Source: Suttonella sp. R2A3
GTDB lineage: Bacteria > Pseudomonadota > Gammaproteobacteria > Cardiobacteriales > Cardiobacteriaceae
Length of the DNA stretch: 64,000 nucleotides
Assembly: GCF_021513215.1 (NCBI RefSeq)
Contig: NZ_CP090975.1
Coordinates: 1,047,501 to 1,111,500 of the forward strand
Direction: 5' to 3'
Part shown: piece after piece, positions 38,615 to 46,936 of the stretch
How positions within the stretch are numbered: the stretch's first letter is position 1
How the letters are laid out: every line of letters begins with the position of its first letter
Program-made: the position numbers and the translations under genes
The notes under the pieces: model-generated
What the model saw: only the letters and a program-made list of their open reading frames with translations
Told to the model about the DNA's origin: nothing
Databases searched by the model: none

Positions 38615-40315
38615 CTATTGATCAGCAGCGTGTTTTTCGATATAGCGATACGCCCCTTCACACACAATAAAGCCTGGCTCACAAAAACTGCTATATCGTT
38701 CACCCAGAAAATCATTACTTCTGACCATCACACGCATTAACTGGTAGTGTTCGGCAAGTGCCGCGTCATCACCTTCTAAAACGGCAAGCTGCATCGCTTT
38801 AAAGCGAATATCCGGCGTTGGCCGTATTAATAACATACGCTGTAAATCTTTCCGGTATAGCTCAAGAAACTCTTCACTCACGTACGGATTATCAAGGTTA
38901 AACAACACCAAAAAGGCAGAGGAAAAATCATAGCCATAAATTGGGTTCGCGGTGTATTCATAGAACTTATCGGCGTTGGTTTGCGAATAGGCATGTTGAT
39001 TACTCACAACATACAATGGTGCAGTAATCACTCCGAGCAATGCGAATACGACTGGTACCAGCCAAAGCAGTTTATGCGACAGGCGAAATGCCGCGGCTCT
39101 TTGCGGCACAAACGCTGCCCATAAAAAAGCGAAAAAGACCGCGAACGACAGATACCACAGCACATACTCAATCAATGAGTTCATCAAAAATGCAATAAAC
39201 AGTGCGTAAACGAACCAACGATATTTTTTAACCTGCAACAACTGCCACATTAACACCCCAGCGAGCATAATCGCAAACACCCCACCGAGCAAGCCAAATT
39301 CAGCCAATAGCTGAAAAAAGATATTATGACTGTGCGCTGGGAATGTATTGTTTGTAACTGCCCATGGATAGTCATACATCAGAACACTGTACGCGCCATA
39401 ACGCTCAAAGCCGACACCTGTCCAAGGGTGATCCATAAAGAGCAGCCACGCCTTATGCCATTCAGAAAACCGCCAAGTTATACCACCACTGCCACGATCC
39501 AAATAATGATTATCGACTGTTTGCACCATATTAAAGCGCGACAGCAGCTCAATAATCGCCTCATTAAACAGCCAAAAACTGGCAGCACCTAAAAGCAGTG
39601 CGATAAACACAGCGCGCACATTGCGACGCTCTGCTTTAGTGCTCAACAGCGCCATTAACAGCAGATACCCCACAAAACCCACCAGCAAGCCTCGTGACAG
39701 AGTACCGAGCATCACATAACCAAATAGCCAGGCAATCACGAGTGCGGACATTCGTCGCATGTGTCGCTGACTGCTTAGCTCAAACAACGCACCAATCGCC
39801 ACAAACATGGTGACTGCTAGCAAGTTTGCTTGCGCGATCGGTCCACTAATCCGTGTTCTCACCACGCCAGCCAAGCGTTGCACCACCACCCAATCTGGAA
39901 AATAAAAAATCACTAAGCTGAGCAGGCTGACCAAAACGCCACCGGCAACAATCACAAAAAGCAAACGCTGGTGAGAAAACTGCAGCGTATCTTTTTGTGC
40001 ACCAAGTAATATTGCGCACAAAACCGCCAAGGCGTAGATCAACAGCTGATAGCGGTATTGTGCAAACGTGCCATTAAAGACGCTTAAGGCCAGTAACAGC
40101 GCAAAAGAAGCTGCTAGAAATATAAAAAGTCGGGGTGGCAGAAAAGCTGCTCTGGTTTTGGCAAGCACTAACACCAATAAAAGCGTTATTCCGGTAAGTG
40201 AAAACGCTGATAATAGGTAGTGTGGCACGATTGCCACATGATGCGTGAAAGTAAACGGGAATACCAATACGCAGAGTAGCGCAAAGCAGCCCAGCCCTGT
40301 TTTGATCCGATGCAA
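38615..40315 (-). CDS. Wzy/O-antigen-ligase-like protein, probable pilin O-oligosaccharyltransferase (PglL/TfpO type)
   Basis: Polytopic inner-membrane enzyme of 566 aa with about 12 helices and a large C-terminal periplasmic part (about 415-566). The O-antigen-ligase signature is visible in the loop: DHPWTGVGFERYG, then FPAHSHNIFFQLLAEFGLLGG with the conserved His. It sits directly behind two pilins on the same strand, the classic place of pilin glycosyltransferases, so transfer of lipid-linked glycan to pilin Ser/Thr is the likeliest role. LPS ligase or O-antigen polymerase are alternatives. The family is sure, the substrate inferred from context. Confidence 0.8.
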   Translation of the reverse strand: MHRIKTGLGCFALLCVLVFPFTFTHHVAIVPHYLLSAFSLTGITLLLVLVLAKTRAAFLPPRLFIFLAASFALLLALSVFNGTFAQYRYQLLIYALAVLCAILLGAQKDTLQFSHQRLLFVIVAGGVLVSLLSLVIFYFPDWVVVQRLAGVVRTRISGPIAQANLLAVTMFVAIGALFELSSQRHMRRMSALVIAWLFGYVMLGTLSRGLLVGFVGYLLLMALLSTKAERRNVRAVFIALLLGAASFWLFNEAIIELLSRFNMVQTVDNHYLDRGSGGITWRFSEWHKAWLLFMDHPWTGVGFERYGAYSVLMYDYPWAVTNNTFPAHSHNIFFQLLAEFGLLGGVFAIMLAGVLMWQLLQVKKYRWFVYALFIAFLMNSLIEYVLWYLSFAVFFAFLWAAFVPQRAAAFRLSHKLLWLVPVVFALLGVITAPLYVVSNQHAYSQTNADKFYEYTANPIYGYDFSSAFLVLFNLDNPYVSEEFLELYRKDLQRMLLIRPTPDIRFKAMQLAVLEGDDAALAEHYQLMRVMVRSNDFLGERYSSFCEPGFIVCEGAYRYIEKHAADQ

Positions 40316-40401
40316 AAATATCGTCCTTTAATAATCAATTAAGGGCTGAGCATAGAGGGAAATAATCGAGATCACAACCGATAATGGTAAATTATGGCAG
40401 A

Positions 40402-40836
40402 TTATTGGCAAGTTTGTGGTAAACGCTGCGCTTCAATGCTACCACCATTACAACGCCAGGTAATTAATTGTCCATTACCTGCATTAGCTTCCGGCGTCAT
40501 CACTACCGTTTTCCCAGCATTCGCACCTGAATTAAATGCTACAGTCACCACACCACTGGTGCCCACACTAATATTACCTGGATCAAAATATTTACCATCG
40601 AGGGCTGTTGCACTACTGGCGAGCGCATGTCCAGCTGGTGGGAATACACGGTTCTCCCCCCAATACACGGCAATATCATTGCGCAAACCACTGGTAACGA
40701 TCAACGCTTCGCTAGCTTGTGCTCGCGCGACATAATCTTGATACGCCGGTAAGGCAATCGCCGCCAAGATACCGATAATTGCAATCACAATCATCAGTTC
40801 AATCAAGGTGAAGCCTTGTTCTTTCATGCATGACAT
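40402..40836 (-). CDS. type IV pilin (second copy)
   Basis: Prepilin of 144 aa. The leader MSCMKEQG is cut by PilD before Phe9; the mature helix [18 protein letters not shown] follows with Glu5. The C-terminal D-loop Cys pair is [15 protein letters not shown]. Start ATG 40836 has AAGGA seven bases before; an ATG three codons in is the other option. It is about 60% alike to the pilin upstream, most alike in the first 45 residues, so it arose by tandem duplication. The terminator before it suggests lower expression or a separate promoter. Confidence 0.92.
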   Translation of the reverse strand: MSCMKEQGFTLIELMIVIAIIGILAAIALPAYQDYVARAQASEALIVTSGLRNDIAVYWGENRVFPPAGHALASSATALDGKYFDPGNISVGTSGVVTVAFNSGANAGKTVVMTPEANAGNGQLITWRCNGGSIEAQRLPQTCQ

Positions 40837-40858
40837 CGTAACATCCTTGTCTCTGAGT

Positions 40859-40888
40859 AAAAAAGCCCAGCAGTTGCTGGGCTTTTTG
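40859..40888 (-). terminator. intrinsic terminator between the two pilin genes
   Basis: AAAAGCCCAGCA-gt-TGCTGGGCTTTT stem with T-run on the minus strand, 23 bp after the first pilin's stop. Typical of a highly expressed major-pilin gene that is partly insulated from what follows. Confidence 0.9.
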
Positions 40889-40911
40889 TTAATCCGTCTA
40901 GAGTTTATGGA

Positions 40912-41373
40912 TTATTGGCAGCTTGATGGTAAGCGTTTTGCATCGATACCATTTGTCGTGCCAGGAGCACACGTCCAACTAGCAATTTGTCCACCAGCAG
41001 CGTTCTGATTTGGTGTCAATGTCACAGTATTACCACTATTTGCACCATCATCAAAGGTAACTGTAATCATCCCAGTAGTCGCTGCTACTGTTACACCGCT
41101 AGCACCGAAATATTTACCCTCTAATTCAGCAGCAGCATCAAAAATAGGTTGACCTGAAACAAGATCTGATGCTGTTGGGAAGTTACCTTGATCCGCTAAA
41201 AATACACCAATATCAGATTGCAAACCGGTGGTTGCTTTCATCGCTTCAGATGCTTGTGCGCGAGCAATGTAGTCTTGATACGCTGGAAGCGCGATGGCTG
41301 CTAAAATACCAATGATCGCGATCACAATCATGAGTTCGATTAGGGTAAAACCCTTTTGCATTTGTTTTTTCAT
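40912..41373 (-). CDS. pilA: type IV pilin, probable major subunit (PilA)
   Basis: Prepilin of 153 aa. Leader MKKQMQKG, then mature [18 protein letters not shown] with Glu5 and [18 protein letters not shown]-loop Cys pair [18 protein letters not shown]. It is the promoter-proximal copy: a sigma-54-type promoter lies 64 bp upstream, AAGGAG precedes the ATG and a terminator follows, so it is the best candidate for the main fibre subunit. Assembly would use PilB/PilC/PilD at 18884-22657. Confidence 0.95.
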   Translation of the reverse strand: MKKQMQKGFTLIELMIVIAIIGILAAIALPAYQDYIARAQASEAMKATTGLQSDIGVFLADQGNFPTASDLVSGQPIFDAAAELEGKYFGASGVTVAATTGMITVTFDDGANSGNTVTLTPNQNAAGGQIASWTCAPGTTNGIDAKRLPSSCQ

Positions 41374-41436
41374 TTAAATTCTCCTTAAGAGAGTAACATC
41401 GTATTTAAAAACAGCTTGTGCTGTCGGAGATGAGTA

Positions 41437-41453
41437 ATGCTTTGCATGTGCCA
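41437..41453 (-). promoter_or_regulatory. sigma-54 promoter of the pilin genes
   Basis: Minus strand TGGCACATGCAAAGCAT: perfect -24 element TGGCAC and GC at the -12 position with the exact sigma-54 spacing (consensus TGGCACG-N4-TTGCA); the two bases before GC are AA rather than TT. In other gammaproteobacteria pilA is driven by RpoN with PilR. pilSR are not in this window. Confidence 0.78.
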
Positions 41454-41597
41454 CATTTTCTTTGTCGTTAATTTTCAGCAACTTAAGATTTTTTATTTGT
41501 CACAAACACGCATTAGCCACATATTCTGTCACACTTTAGCTGCTTCAACACCTCATTTTCTCTATAATTTAGCCTTTACTGCACCACATGGATTGTT

Positions 41598-42851
41598 ATG
41601 ACCGCTTTTTACACTGGGGTGATTTGCTTATGCATCACCGCCTGCTTCGCCTACATCAATAAACGCTTTATCGGCTTGCCGACCACGATCGGGGTGATGT
41701 TCGTCGCCTTGCTCATCTCGCTGCTGTTGATTGGCTTGAACTCACTTGGCTTTGCTGAGCTGCTTGTTTATGAGCGTCGTCTGCTGGCGAATATTGATTT
41801 TGCCGATGTGCTAATGGATATCATGCTCTCGATGTTGCTTTTTGCTGCAGCGCTGCATGTAAAAGTCACCGACCTACGCGCGCACAAATGGCGGGTTGGC
41901 ATACTCGCCGTGTTCGGCACGTTACTCTCCACCGCGATCGTCGCTGGCCTCACCTATGCCCTGCTGCAATGGTTAGGCTTTGAGATTGCCTTTATTTGGT
42001 GCGTTTTATTCGGTGCGCTCATCTCACCCACTGACCCGATCGCCGTGATGGGGATTTTAAAATCCGCTGGTGCACCACAATCGGTCTCAACCGTGATCTC
42101 CGGCGAGTCGTTATTTAACGACGGGATCGGCGTGGTGCTTTTCGTCTTGCTATTAGAAATTCTACGCTTAGGCGAACTACCGAGTGTGTGGCAGGCGCTG
42201 GAATTATTCACGGTCGAAGCTGGCGGCGGTATGCTGTTTGGTTTTGCGCTTGGCTGGCTAGGATTTCGCCTAATGCGCAGCATCGATAGCTATCAAGAGG
42301 AAGTGTTGATCACCCTCGCCCTTGTACTCGGCGGCTATTCTTTAGCGTCTTACTGGCATCTCTCAGGCCCACTGGCCATGGTCATCTCAGGGTTGATGCT
42401 CGGCAACCACGGGCGCGAATATGCGATGAGCACGCAAACCCAGCAATACGTCGACCTATTCTGGGAATTGATCGATGAAATCTTAAACGCTTTACTGTTC
42501 GTATTGCTCGGTTTAGAAATCGTGATTTTGAGCGTCAACGGCAATATGTTACTCGCTGCCACCCTCGGCATTGGAATTGCACTATTCGCGCGCTTTATCG
42601 CCGTGAGCAGCGTGATGACCATTTTGCGGCGCGATATGGTCTTACCCGAGCGCTCGTGGCAGGTTTTAGTATGGGCCGGTCTGCGCGGCGGTATTTCTGT
42701 CGCTCTCGTGCTCTCGCTACCAGCAGGCGGCGAACGCGAACTCTTACTCACCATGACCTACGCAATTGTGCTCTTTTCGATCATCGTGCAAGGCCTCACC
42801 ATCGGCCCGCTCGCCAAACGCTTATCTAATCCTGATCTTCCTGGCATGTAA
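41598..42851 (+). CDS. Na+/H+ antiporter of the CPA1 (NhaP-like) family
   Basis: Inner-membrane cation/proton antiporter of 417 aa with about 12 hydrophobic helices. Marks: LLFAAALHV, GALISPTDPIAVMGILKSAG (transport-site TDP), GESLFNDGIGVVLF (family ND motif) and WAGLRGGISVALVLSLP. It lacks the long C-terminal TrkA-type domain of larger NhaP proteins. Single gene, divergent from the pilin operon. Confidence 0.92.
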   Translation: MTAFYTGVICLCITACFAYINKRFIGLPTTIGVMFVALLISLLLIGLNSLGFAELLVYERRLLANIDFADVLMDIMLSMLLFAAALHVKVTDLRAHKWRVGILAVFGTLLSTAIVAGLTYALLQWLGFEIAFIWCVLFGALISPTDPIAVMGILKSAGAPQSVSTVISGESLFNDGIGVVLFVLLLEILRLGELPSVWQALELFTVEAGGGMLFGFALGWLGFRLMRSIDSYQEEVLITLALVLGGYSLASYWHLSGPLAMVISGLMLGNHGREYAMSTQTQQYVDLFWELIDEILNALLFVLLGLEIVILSVNGNMLLAATLGIGIALFARFIAVSSVMTILRRDMVLPERSWQVLVWAGLRGGISVALVLSLPAGGERELLLTMTYAIVLFSIIVQGLTIGPLAKRLSNPDLPGM

Positions 42852-43420
42852 GCCAACTAACCTTAGCGCTGCTCAGGCTGTCGTTCGGCCATTCTAGAGA
42901 ATGGTCTTGATAGCCTCGCTAAAGAACTGTACGAAAGATGAGTGACAAAAATGGTCAGGTTAGTTCAATCGATGCACGACAGGCAAATTTTATAGCTAAG
43001 ATGCTTTTTATTATTCGAGCAACATCTTACATCATAAAGGATTTTCCCCCTGATCACTCAGCCATATTCTTTATGAATTGAACGTATTGAAAAAGTGACA
43101 ATTTTTGGCAACCCCGGGTAAAGCATACTCAAGCGTGATTCACCTTGCGCCTAGACTCCTACGAAAGCTCGCTAAACAGGTGATATGTGGCAACAAGATT
43201 TAATGATGTTAGGCGAGATGATGCTTAATATTGCTCGATAACTGCCCATAATGAGTACACAGCGCACAAAATTTAACCCATTGACTACTCATATATAAAA
43301 TTATATAAATATATCAATTATTTCATTTGAATAAGTTTTCCCTATCCATCCCCAAATAAGTTAATTGATATCAGTAAAGTGTGTTTTATGAACTTTATTT
43401 AATTAAATTGATAGGTAGTT
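42852..43420. other. gene-free intergenic stretch upstream of the candidate small RNA
   Basis: No frame here looks coding. It contains a perfect 16-bp palindrome (42889-42904) and, from about 43265 to 43420, a markedly A/T-rich segment that includes TATCAATTATTTC at about 43312, one base off an IHF-type site. With the sigma-54 promoter directly downstream, this is a plausible place for a bent enhancer region; that role is inference. No activator site is recognised. Confidence 0.55.
42889..42904. repeat. perfect 16-bp palindrome
   Basis: CCATTCTAGAGAATGG, fully self-complementary, 38 bp after the antiporter stop. It has no T-tract, so it is not a normal terminator. It could be an operator or a chance palindrome. 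Confidence 0.6.
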
Positions 43421-43436
43421 TGGCATGCTCATTGCT
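43421..43436 (+). promoter_or_regulatory. sigma-54 promoter of the candidate small RNA
   Basis: TGGCATGCTCATTGCT fits the consensus TGGCACG-N4-TTGCW at all positions except C to T in the -24 box. The -24 GG and -12 GC are exactly spaced. Predicted start of transcription is near 43447. It agrees with the -12 element better than the pilin promoter does. Confidence 0.75.
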
Positions 43437-43446
43437 TACTATACTC

Positions 43447-43608
43447 CCGAGTTCTTTGTATCGTTTATGGACGAACGTCATTTGCACAATGGATTGAGCA
43501 AGATATGAAGGGTTCCGTGCGCAAGGATGCGCTCGTCTACCTTAAACCTTTCGGGGTTTAGCGCCAGAAAATCACTCAGGGCTGATTATGATTTTCTTGG
43601 CGTTTTTT
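43447..43608 (+). ncRNA. candidate sigma-54-dependent small RNA
   Basis: About 160 nt bounded by the sigma-54 promoter and a strong intrinsic terminator, inside an 800-bp gap without protein genes. Predicted stems: ATGGAC-gaac-GTCAT (43467-43481), GCGC-aaggat-GCGC (near 43519-43532, loop with AGGA), TAAACC-tttcgg-GGTTTA, and the terminator. Three GGA motifs are present, one in a hairpin loop, the style bound by CsrA/RsmA proteins. Two tiny frames (43467-43508 and 43505-43561) overlap as ATGA and could make it dual-function. It does not match 6S, tmRNA, RNase P or SRP RNA as I know them. GlmY/GlmZ, CrcZ and Qrr show that sigma-54-driven sRNAs exist. Direction is toward gshB. Confidence 0.6.
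43562..43608 (+). terminator. intrinsic terminator of the candidate small RNA
   Basis: CGCCA-GAAAATCA ... TGATTTTC-t-TGGCG followed by six T's on the plus strand: 13 paired bases with one bulge. The minus strand lacks a T-run, so it serves plus-strand transcription and not gshB. Confidence 0.88.
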
Positions 43609-43654
43609 ATCAGCTGGATTTACGTCCCCCTTTGAAACCCGACTCTCTAAATCC

Positions 43655-44602
43655 TCAATGAGTCTCGCCCAAATCCAATCCTTGCCAAAAGCGCTTAGCG
43701 ATCTCTTGACCAGTGTGGTTTTCGATCTCGCGCAGACACGTTGGGCTGGTCACATTCATTTCCGTGATAAACCCACCGATCACATCGAGGCCAACAAGGT
43801 ACAACCCTTGCTCTTTGATAATCGGGCGCACTTGTTCAACCAACCAATAATCCCGATCGCTGAGCGCCTGTACCACACCGCGTCCACCGGCCGCGAGATT
43901 GGCGCGGAACTCACCCTTAGCCGGCAGTCGCGCCAAACCATGGTCCACTGCCTCACCATTGATAATCAAAATACGCTTATCACCAGCGCTGACTTCCGAT
44001 AAATATTGCTGCACCATCAGCGTGGTTTCGCCATCTGGGTTGATTGCATCGAGGATTGCACTGAGGTTGGTATCTTCCTCGGCAAGACGGAATATTCCTG
44101 CGCCACCCATACCGTCCATTGGCTTGACCACCGCAGTGGTAAATTCGCGCACAAATTCGCGAATTTCACGACGCGATTTAGTCACCAACGTTGGCGGAGT
44201 AGCTTGCGGCAGACGGGTGATAACGAACTTTTCGTTGATGTTACGCAGCGCCTGCGGCGGATTCACCACCCGCACCCCATCGCGCACGAGGATATCGAGC
44301 ATATAGCTGTCGTAGATATAATCCATATTAAACGGCGGATCTTTGCGCTGCAGCACCACATCGACCTCGTTGAGCACGATCATTTCTTCGTTGCGTACGC
44401 GGTAATAATCATCAACATCATCGGTTAATACCACGCTTTGTACATACGCCTGTACTTCGCCATCACGCACCTGCCAATCGCGCTGACCAAAAATCATCAC
44501 TTGATGGCCCAATTCTTGTGCGGCAAGCATCAAAGCAAAGGTGGTGTCTTTATACGTTTTAATGTCGTCGATATCATCCATCAGAATGGCAATATCAGCC
44601 AT
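43655..44602 (-). CDS. gshB: glutathione synthetase
   Basis: ATP-grasp ligase that adds Gly to gamma-glutamylcysteine. It has 315 aa from ATG 44602, set by AGGAGG; an ATG two codons earlier is too close to that site. ADIAILMDDIDDI, VLQRKDPPFNMDYIY, VVKPMDGMGGAGIF, GDKRILIINGEAVDHGLAR and FITEMNVTSPTCLREIE are standard. Divergent from gshA, 79 bp between starts, so both steps of glutathione synthesis share one control region. Confidence 0.97.
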   Translation of the reverse strand: MADIAILMDDIDDIKTYKDTTFALMLAAQELGHQVMIFGQRDWQVRDGEVQAYVQSVVLTDDVDDYYRVRNEEMIVLNEVDVVLQRKDPPFNMDYIYDSYMLDILVRDGVRVVNPPQALRNINEKFVITRLPQATPPTLVTKSRREIREFVREFTTAVVKPMDGMGGAGIFRLAEEDTNLSAILDAINPDGETTLMVQQYLSEVSAGDKRILIINGEAVDHGLARLPAKGEFRANLAAGGRGVVQALSDRDYWLVEQVRPIIKEQGLYLVGLDVIGGFITEMNVTSPTCLREIENHTGQEIAKRFWQGLDLGETH

Positions 44603-44681
44603 GATCATTCCTCCTCAAGGCAAAAACGCATCATAACAGCAAAATGCGTTATGATGGCGGCATTTATCATTAGGACAATCC

Positions 44682-46196
44682 ATGACTCATATCGAACACC
44701 TACCGCTACATGGCGGCACTATCGGCATTGAGCGTGAAATGCTACGCGTGGATTCCGAGGCTCATTTAGCCACCACCCCACACCCACCATCTTTAGGCCA
44801 CAGCTTTACCCACCCGCAAATTACGATTGATTTTGCCGAAGCGCTGCTCGAACTCGTCACCGACCCTCACGATAGCGCCGAAGCCGCCTATCAAGAGCTG
44901 CTCGAGTTACACCGCTACACCCGCGCACATACTGGCAATGAGCGCTTATGGGCGGCGAGCATGCCGTGCATTCTGCCGGATGATTTAAGCACGGTTGAAA
45001 TTGGTCAATTTGGGCAAAGCAACGCCGGACGCTTAAAACGCCTCTATCGCATCGGCCTGTACCACCGCTATGGAATGGCGATGCAGATGATCGCCGGGGT
45101 GCATTTTAATTATTCGCCACCGCAGGCATTATGGGAAGCCTTAGGCATTACCGATCGAAAAGCGCGTGATGCACGTTATATGATGATGCTGCGCAACTTG
45201 CAGCGCTACGGCTGGATGATATGTTATTTATTTGGCGCCTCTCCTGCGGTGCACAATAGCTTTCAGCCCGCTCATGGCATCTTAAACCGCTTTAATGAGC
45301 ACACCCTGGGCTGGGCAAACGCGACCAGCCTGCGCATGAGCGAACTTGGCTATCAAAATAAAGCCAATTTCACCGTGAGCTTTAATGATTTACACGACTA
45401 TATTCGCGATTTAGTCACCGCCGTGATGACGCCTGCGCCAAATTTTGAATATCTAGGTCTCAAAGACGACGCCGGTAATTATCAGCAAATTTCCACCCAT
45501 ATCTTGCAAATTGCCAACGAATATTACACCGCAGCGCGTCCTAAAGAGCCGCTCAAAACTGGTGAGCTACCGGCTAATGCACTCAATGAACGAGGAATTG
45601 GCTATGTTGAGCTACGCTTGTTGGATATTAATCCGTATGACCCTTGCGGGGTATCGCTCGAGCAATTGCGCTTTTTAGAAATCTTTATGCTTTATGCACT
45701 ACTCGAAGACGCAGCAGAATTTACCCATGCTGATTGGAACGAGCTCAACAGCAATCGTCTGCGCATAGCCTGCTGTGGGGTTAACGACATTCGTCTATTC
45801 GATCACGGACAGGAGCGCTGCGCCAAAGCCTGGACGCGTGAGCTGCTTGAGGCGATGACCCCGATTGCCAGGCGTCTTGATCAGCAGCGTAAAGATGATG
45901 CCTACGAACAAACGCTTACCACCTTACAGCGCGAACTAGAGCAAGGCGAGCGCCTACCGCAACGGGTACAACATGATTTAAAAGACCAGCCGTTTATTAA
46001 CTGGGCACAAGCGCTCACACAAACCCACGATAAAGTACTCAGCGAGCCTTGCTCACCAGCAGCGCAAACACGGCTTGATCAAGCCGCAGCCGAGGCGCGT
46101 GAGGCCTTTTTAGCGCGCGAGGCAGCAGCAAGTGAGGAGCCTTCATTTGAGGCATTTCTCGCGCAGTATTTTGATCCTTTGGCAGCACTGCACTAA
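44682..46196 (+). CDS. gshA: glutamate-cysteine ligase (type 1)
   Basis: First and limiting step of glutathione synthesis. It has 504 aa. GIEREMLRV near the N-terminus (ATP/Mg Glu), THPQITIDFAEALLELVT, GRLKRLYRIGL, AGVHFNYS and RGIGYVELRLLDINPY match the gammaproteobacterial type. Followed within 6 bp by the YgjP-like protease gene. Confidence 0.97.
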   Translation: MTHIEHLPLHGGTIGIEREMLRVDSEAHLATTPHPPSLGHSFTHPQITIDFAEALLELVTDPHDSAEAAYQELLELHRYTRAHTGNERLWAASMPCILPDDLSTVEIGQFGQSNAGRLKRLYRIGLYHRYGMAMQMIAGVHFNYSPPQALWEALGITDRKARDARYMMMLRNLQRYGWMICYLFGASPAVHNSFQPAHGILNRFNEHTLGWANATSLRMSELGYQNKANFTVSFNDLHDYIRDLVTAVMTPAPNFEYLGLKDDAGNYQQISTHILQIANEYYTAARPKEPLKTGELPANALNERGIGYVELRLLDINPYDPCGVSLEQLRFLEIFMLYALLEDAAEFTHADWNELNSNRLRIACCGVNDIRLFDHGQERCAKAWTRELLEAMTPIARRLDQQRKDDAYEQTLTTLQRELEQGERLPQRVQHDLKDQPFINWAQALTQTHDKVLSEPCSPAAQTRLDQAAAEAREAFLAREAAASEEPSFEAFLAQYFDPLAALH

Positions 46197-46202
46197 TCCT
46201 TG

Positions 46203-46928
46203 ATGAGCCAAGGCACGATAAATACTTACATTCACGAGGGTGAAACGCTCCACATTCGCACCCGGATTGGTAATCGGCGGCAAAAAAATCTTCGCCTGAT
46301 TATTAAACCCTGTGGTGAGATTCTCTTAAGTACACCGCCACAGGTGAGCAAGCGCGTACGTGAACGTTTTGTTGGCGAGCGCCTGGCTTGGCTGGTCACA
46401 AAACAACGTGAATTGGCTAAACACGCAGCTGCAAAGCCGCAATACCATCACGGCAGCGAACATTGGTTGTTAGGCTCTCCTTATCCGCTGGTGATTGACA
46501 AACAACCTCACCGCTCACACCAGTTTTCAGAGCGGGTAATCATCCTGCGCCTGCCAAATCCGAATAACGAACGGGTGGCAGCGCAACTCAACGCGTTTTA
46601 CCGCGATGAGGCGCAACGCTATTTTGCCGAGCGTTTACACGCAGTCATGCCACTGACGCCCTGGGTGAATAAAGCACCAGAATTACGCGTGCGACGTATG
46701 AAAAGACAATGGGGAAATTGTGCCGCGAAGGGTCATATCACACTCAATCAGCATCTGATCAAAGCGCCACCAGAATGTATTGATCAGGTGATCATCCATG
46801 AGCTATGTCATTTAAAACACTTCAACCACAGCGCAGCGTTCTACGGGCTGATGGATCAAGCGATGCCAGATTGGCGCAACCACCGGCAACATTTACGCAC
46901 CCTCGCGCCGCATCTGTTGCCAGTTTAA
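46203..46928 (+). CDS. YgjP-like (DUF45/M48-type) zinc metallopeptidase
   Basis: Predicted metalloprotease of 241 aa. The zinc motif HELCHLKHFNHS is at the C-terminal end; RMKRQWGNCAAKGHITLNQ before it is the family's second signature. IRNRRQKNLRLIIKP-type strand pairs form the N-terminal half. Start ATG 46203 (a TTG precedes it). Function in cells is poorly known. Close behind gshA; tail-to-tail with zapE, 8 bp apart. Confidence 0.88.
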   Translation: MSQGTINTYIHEGETLHIRTRIGNRRQKNLRLIIKPCGEILLSTPPQVSKRVRERFVGERLAWLVTKQRELAKHAAAKPQYHHGSEHWLLGSPYPLVIDKQPHRSHQFSERVIILRLPNPNNERVAAQLNAFYRDEAQRYFAERLHAVMPLTPWVNKAPELRVRRMKRQWGNCAAKGHITLNQHLIKAPPECIDQVIIHELCHLKHFNHSAAFYGLMDQAMPDWRNHRQHLRTLAPHLLPV

Positions 46929-46936
46929 GTTGGCGT

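Noticed and set aside
43425-43508. 27-codon frame starting inside the sigma-54 promoter
   Set aside because: Its ATG lies upstream of the predicted transcript start and no other promoter is evident, so it could not be translated from that RNA.
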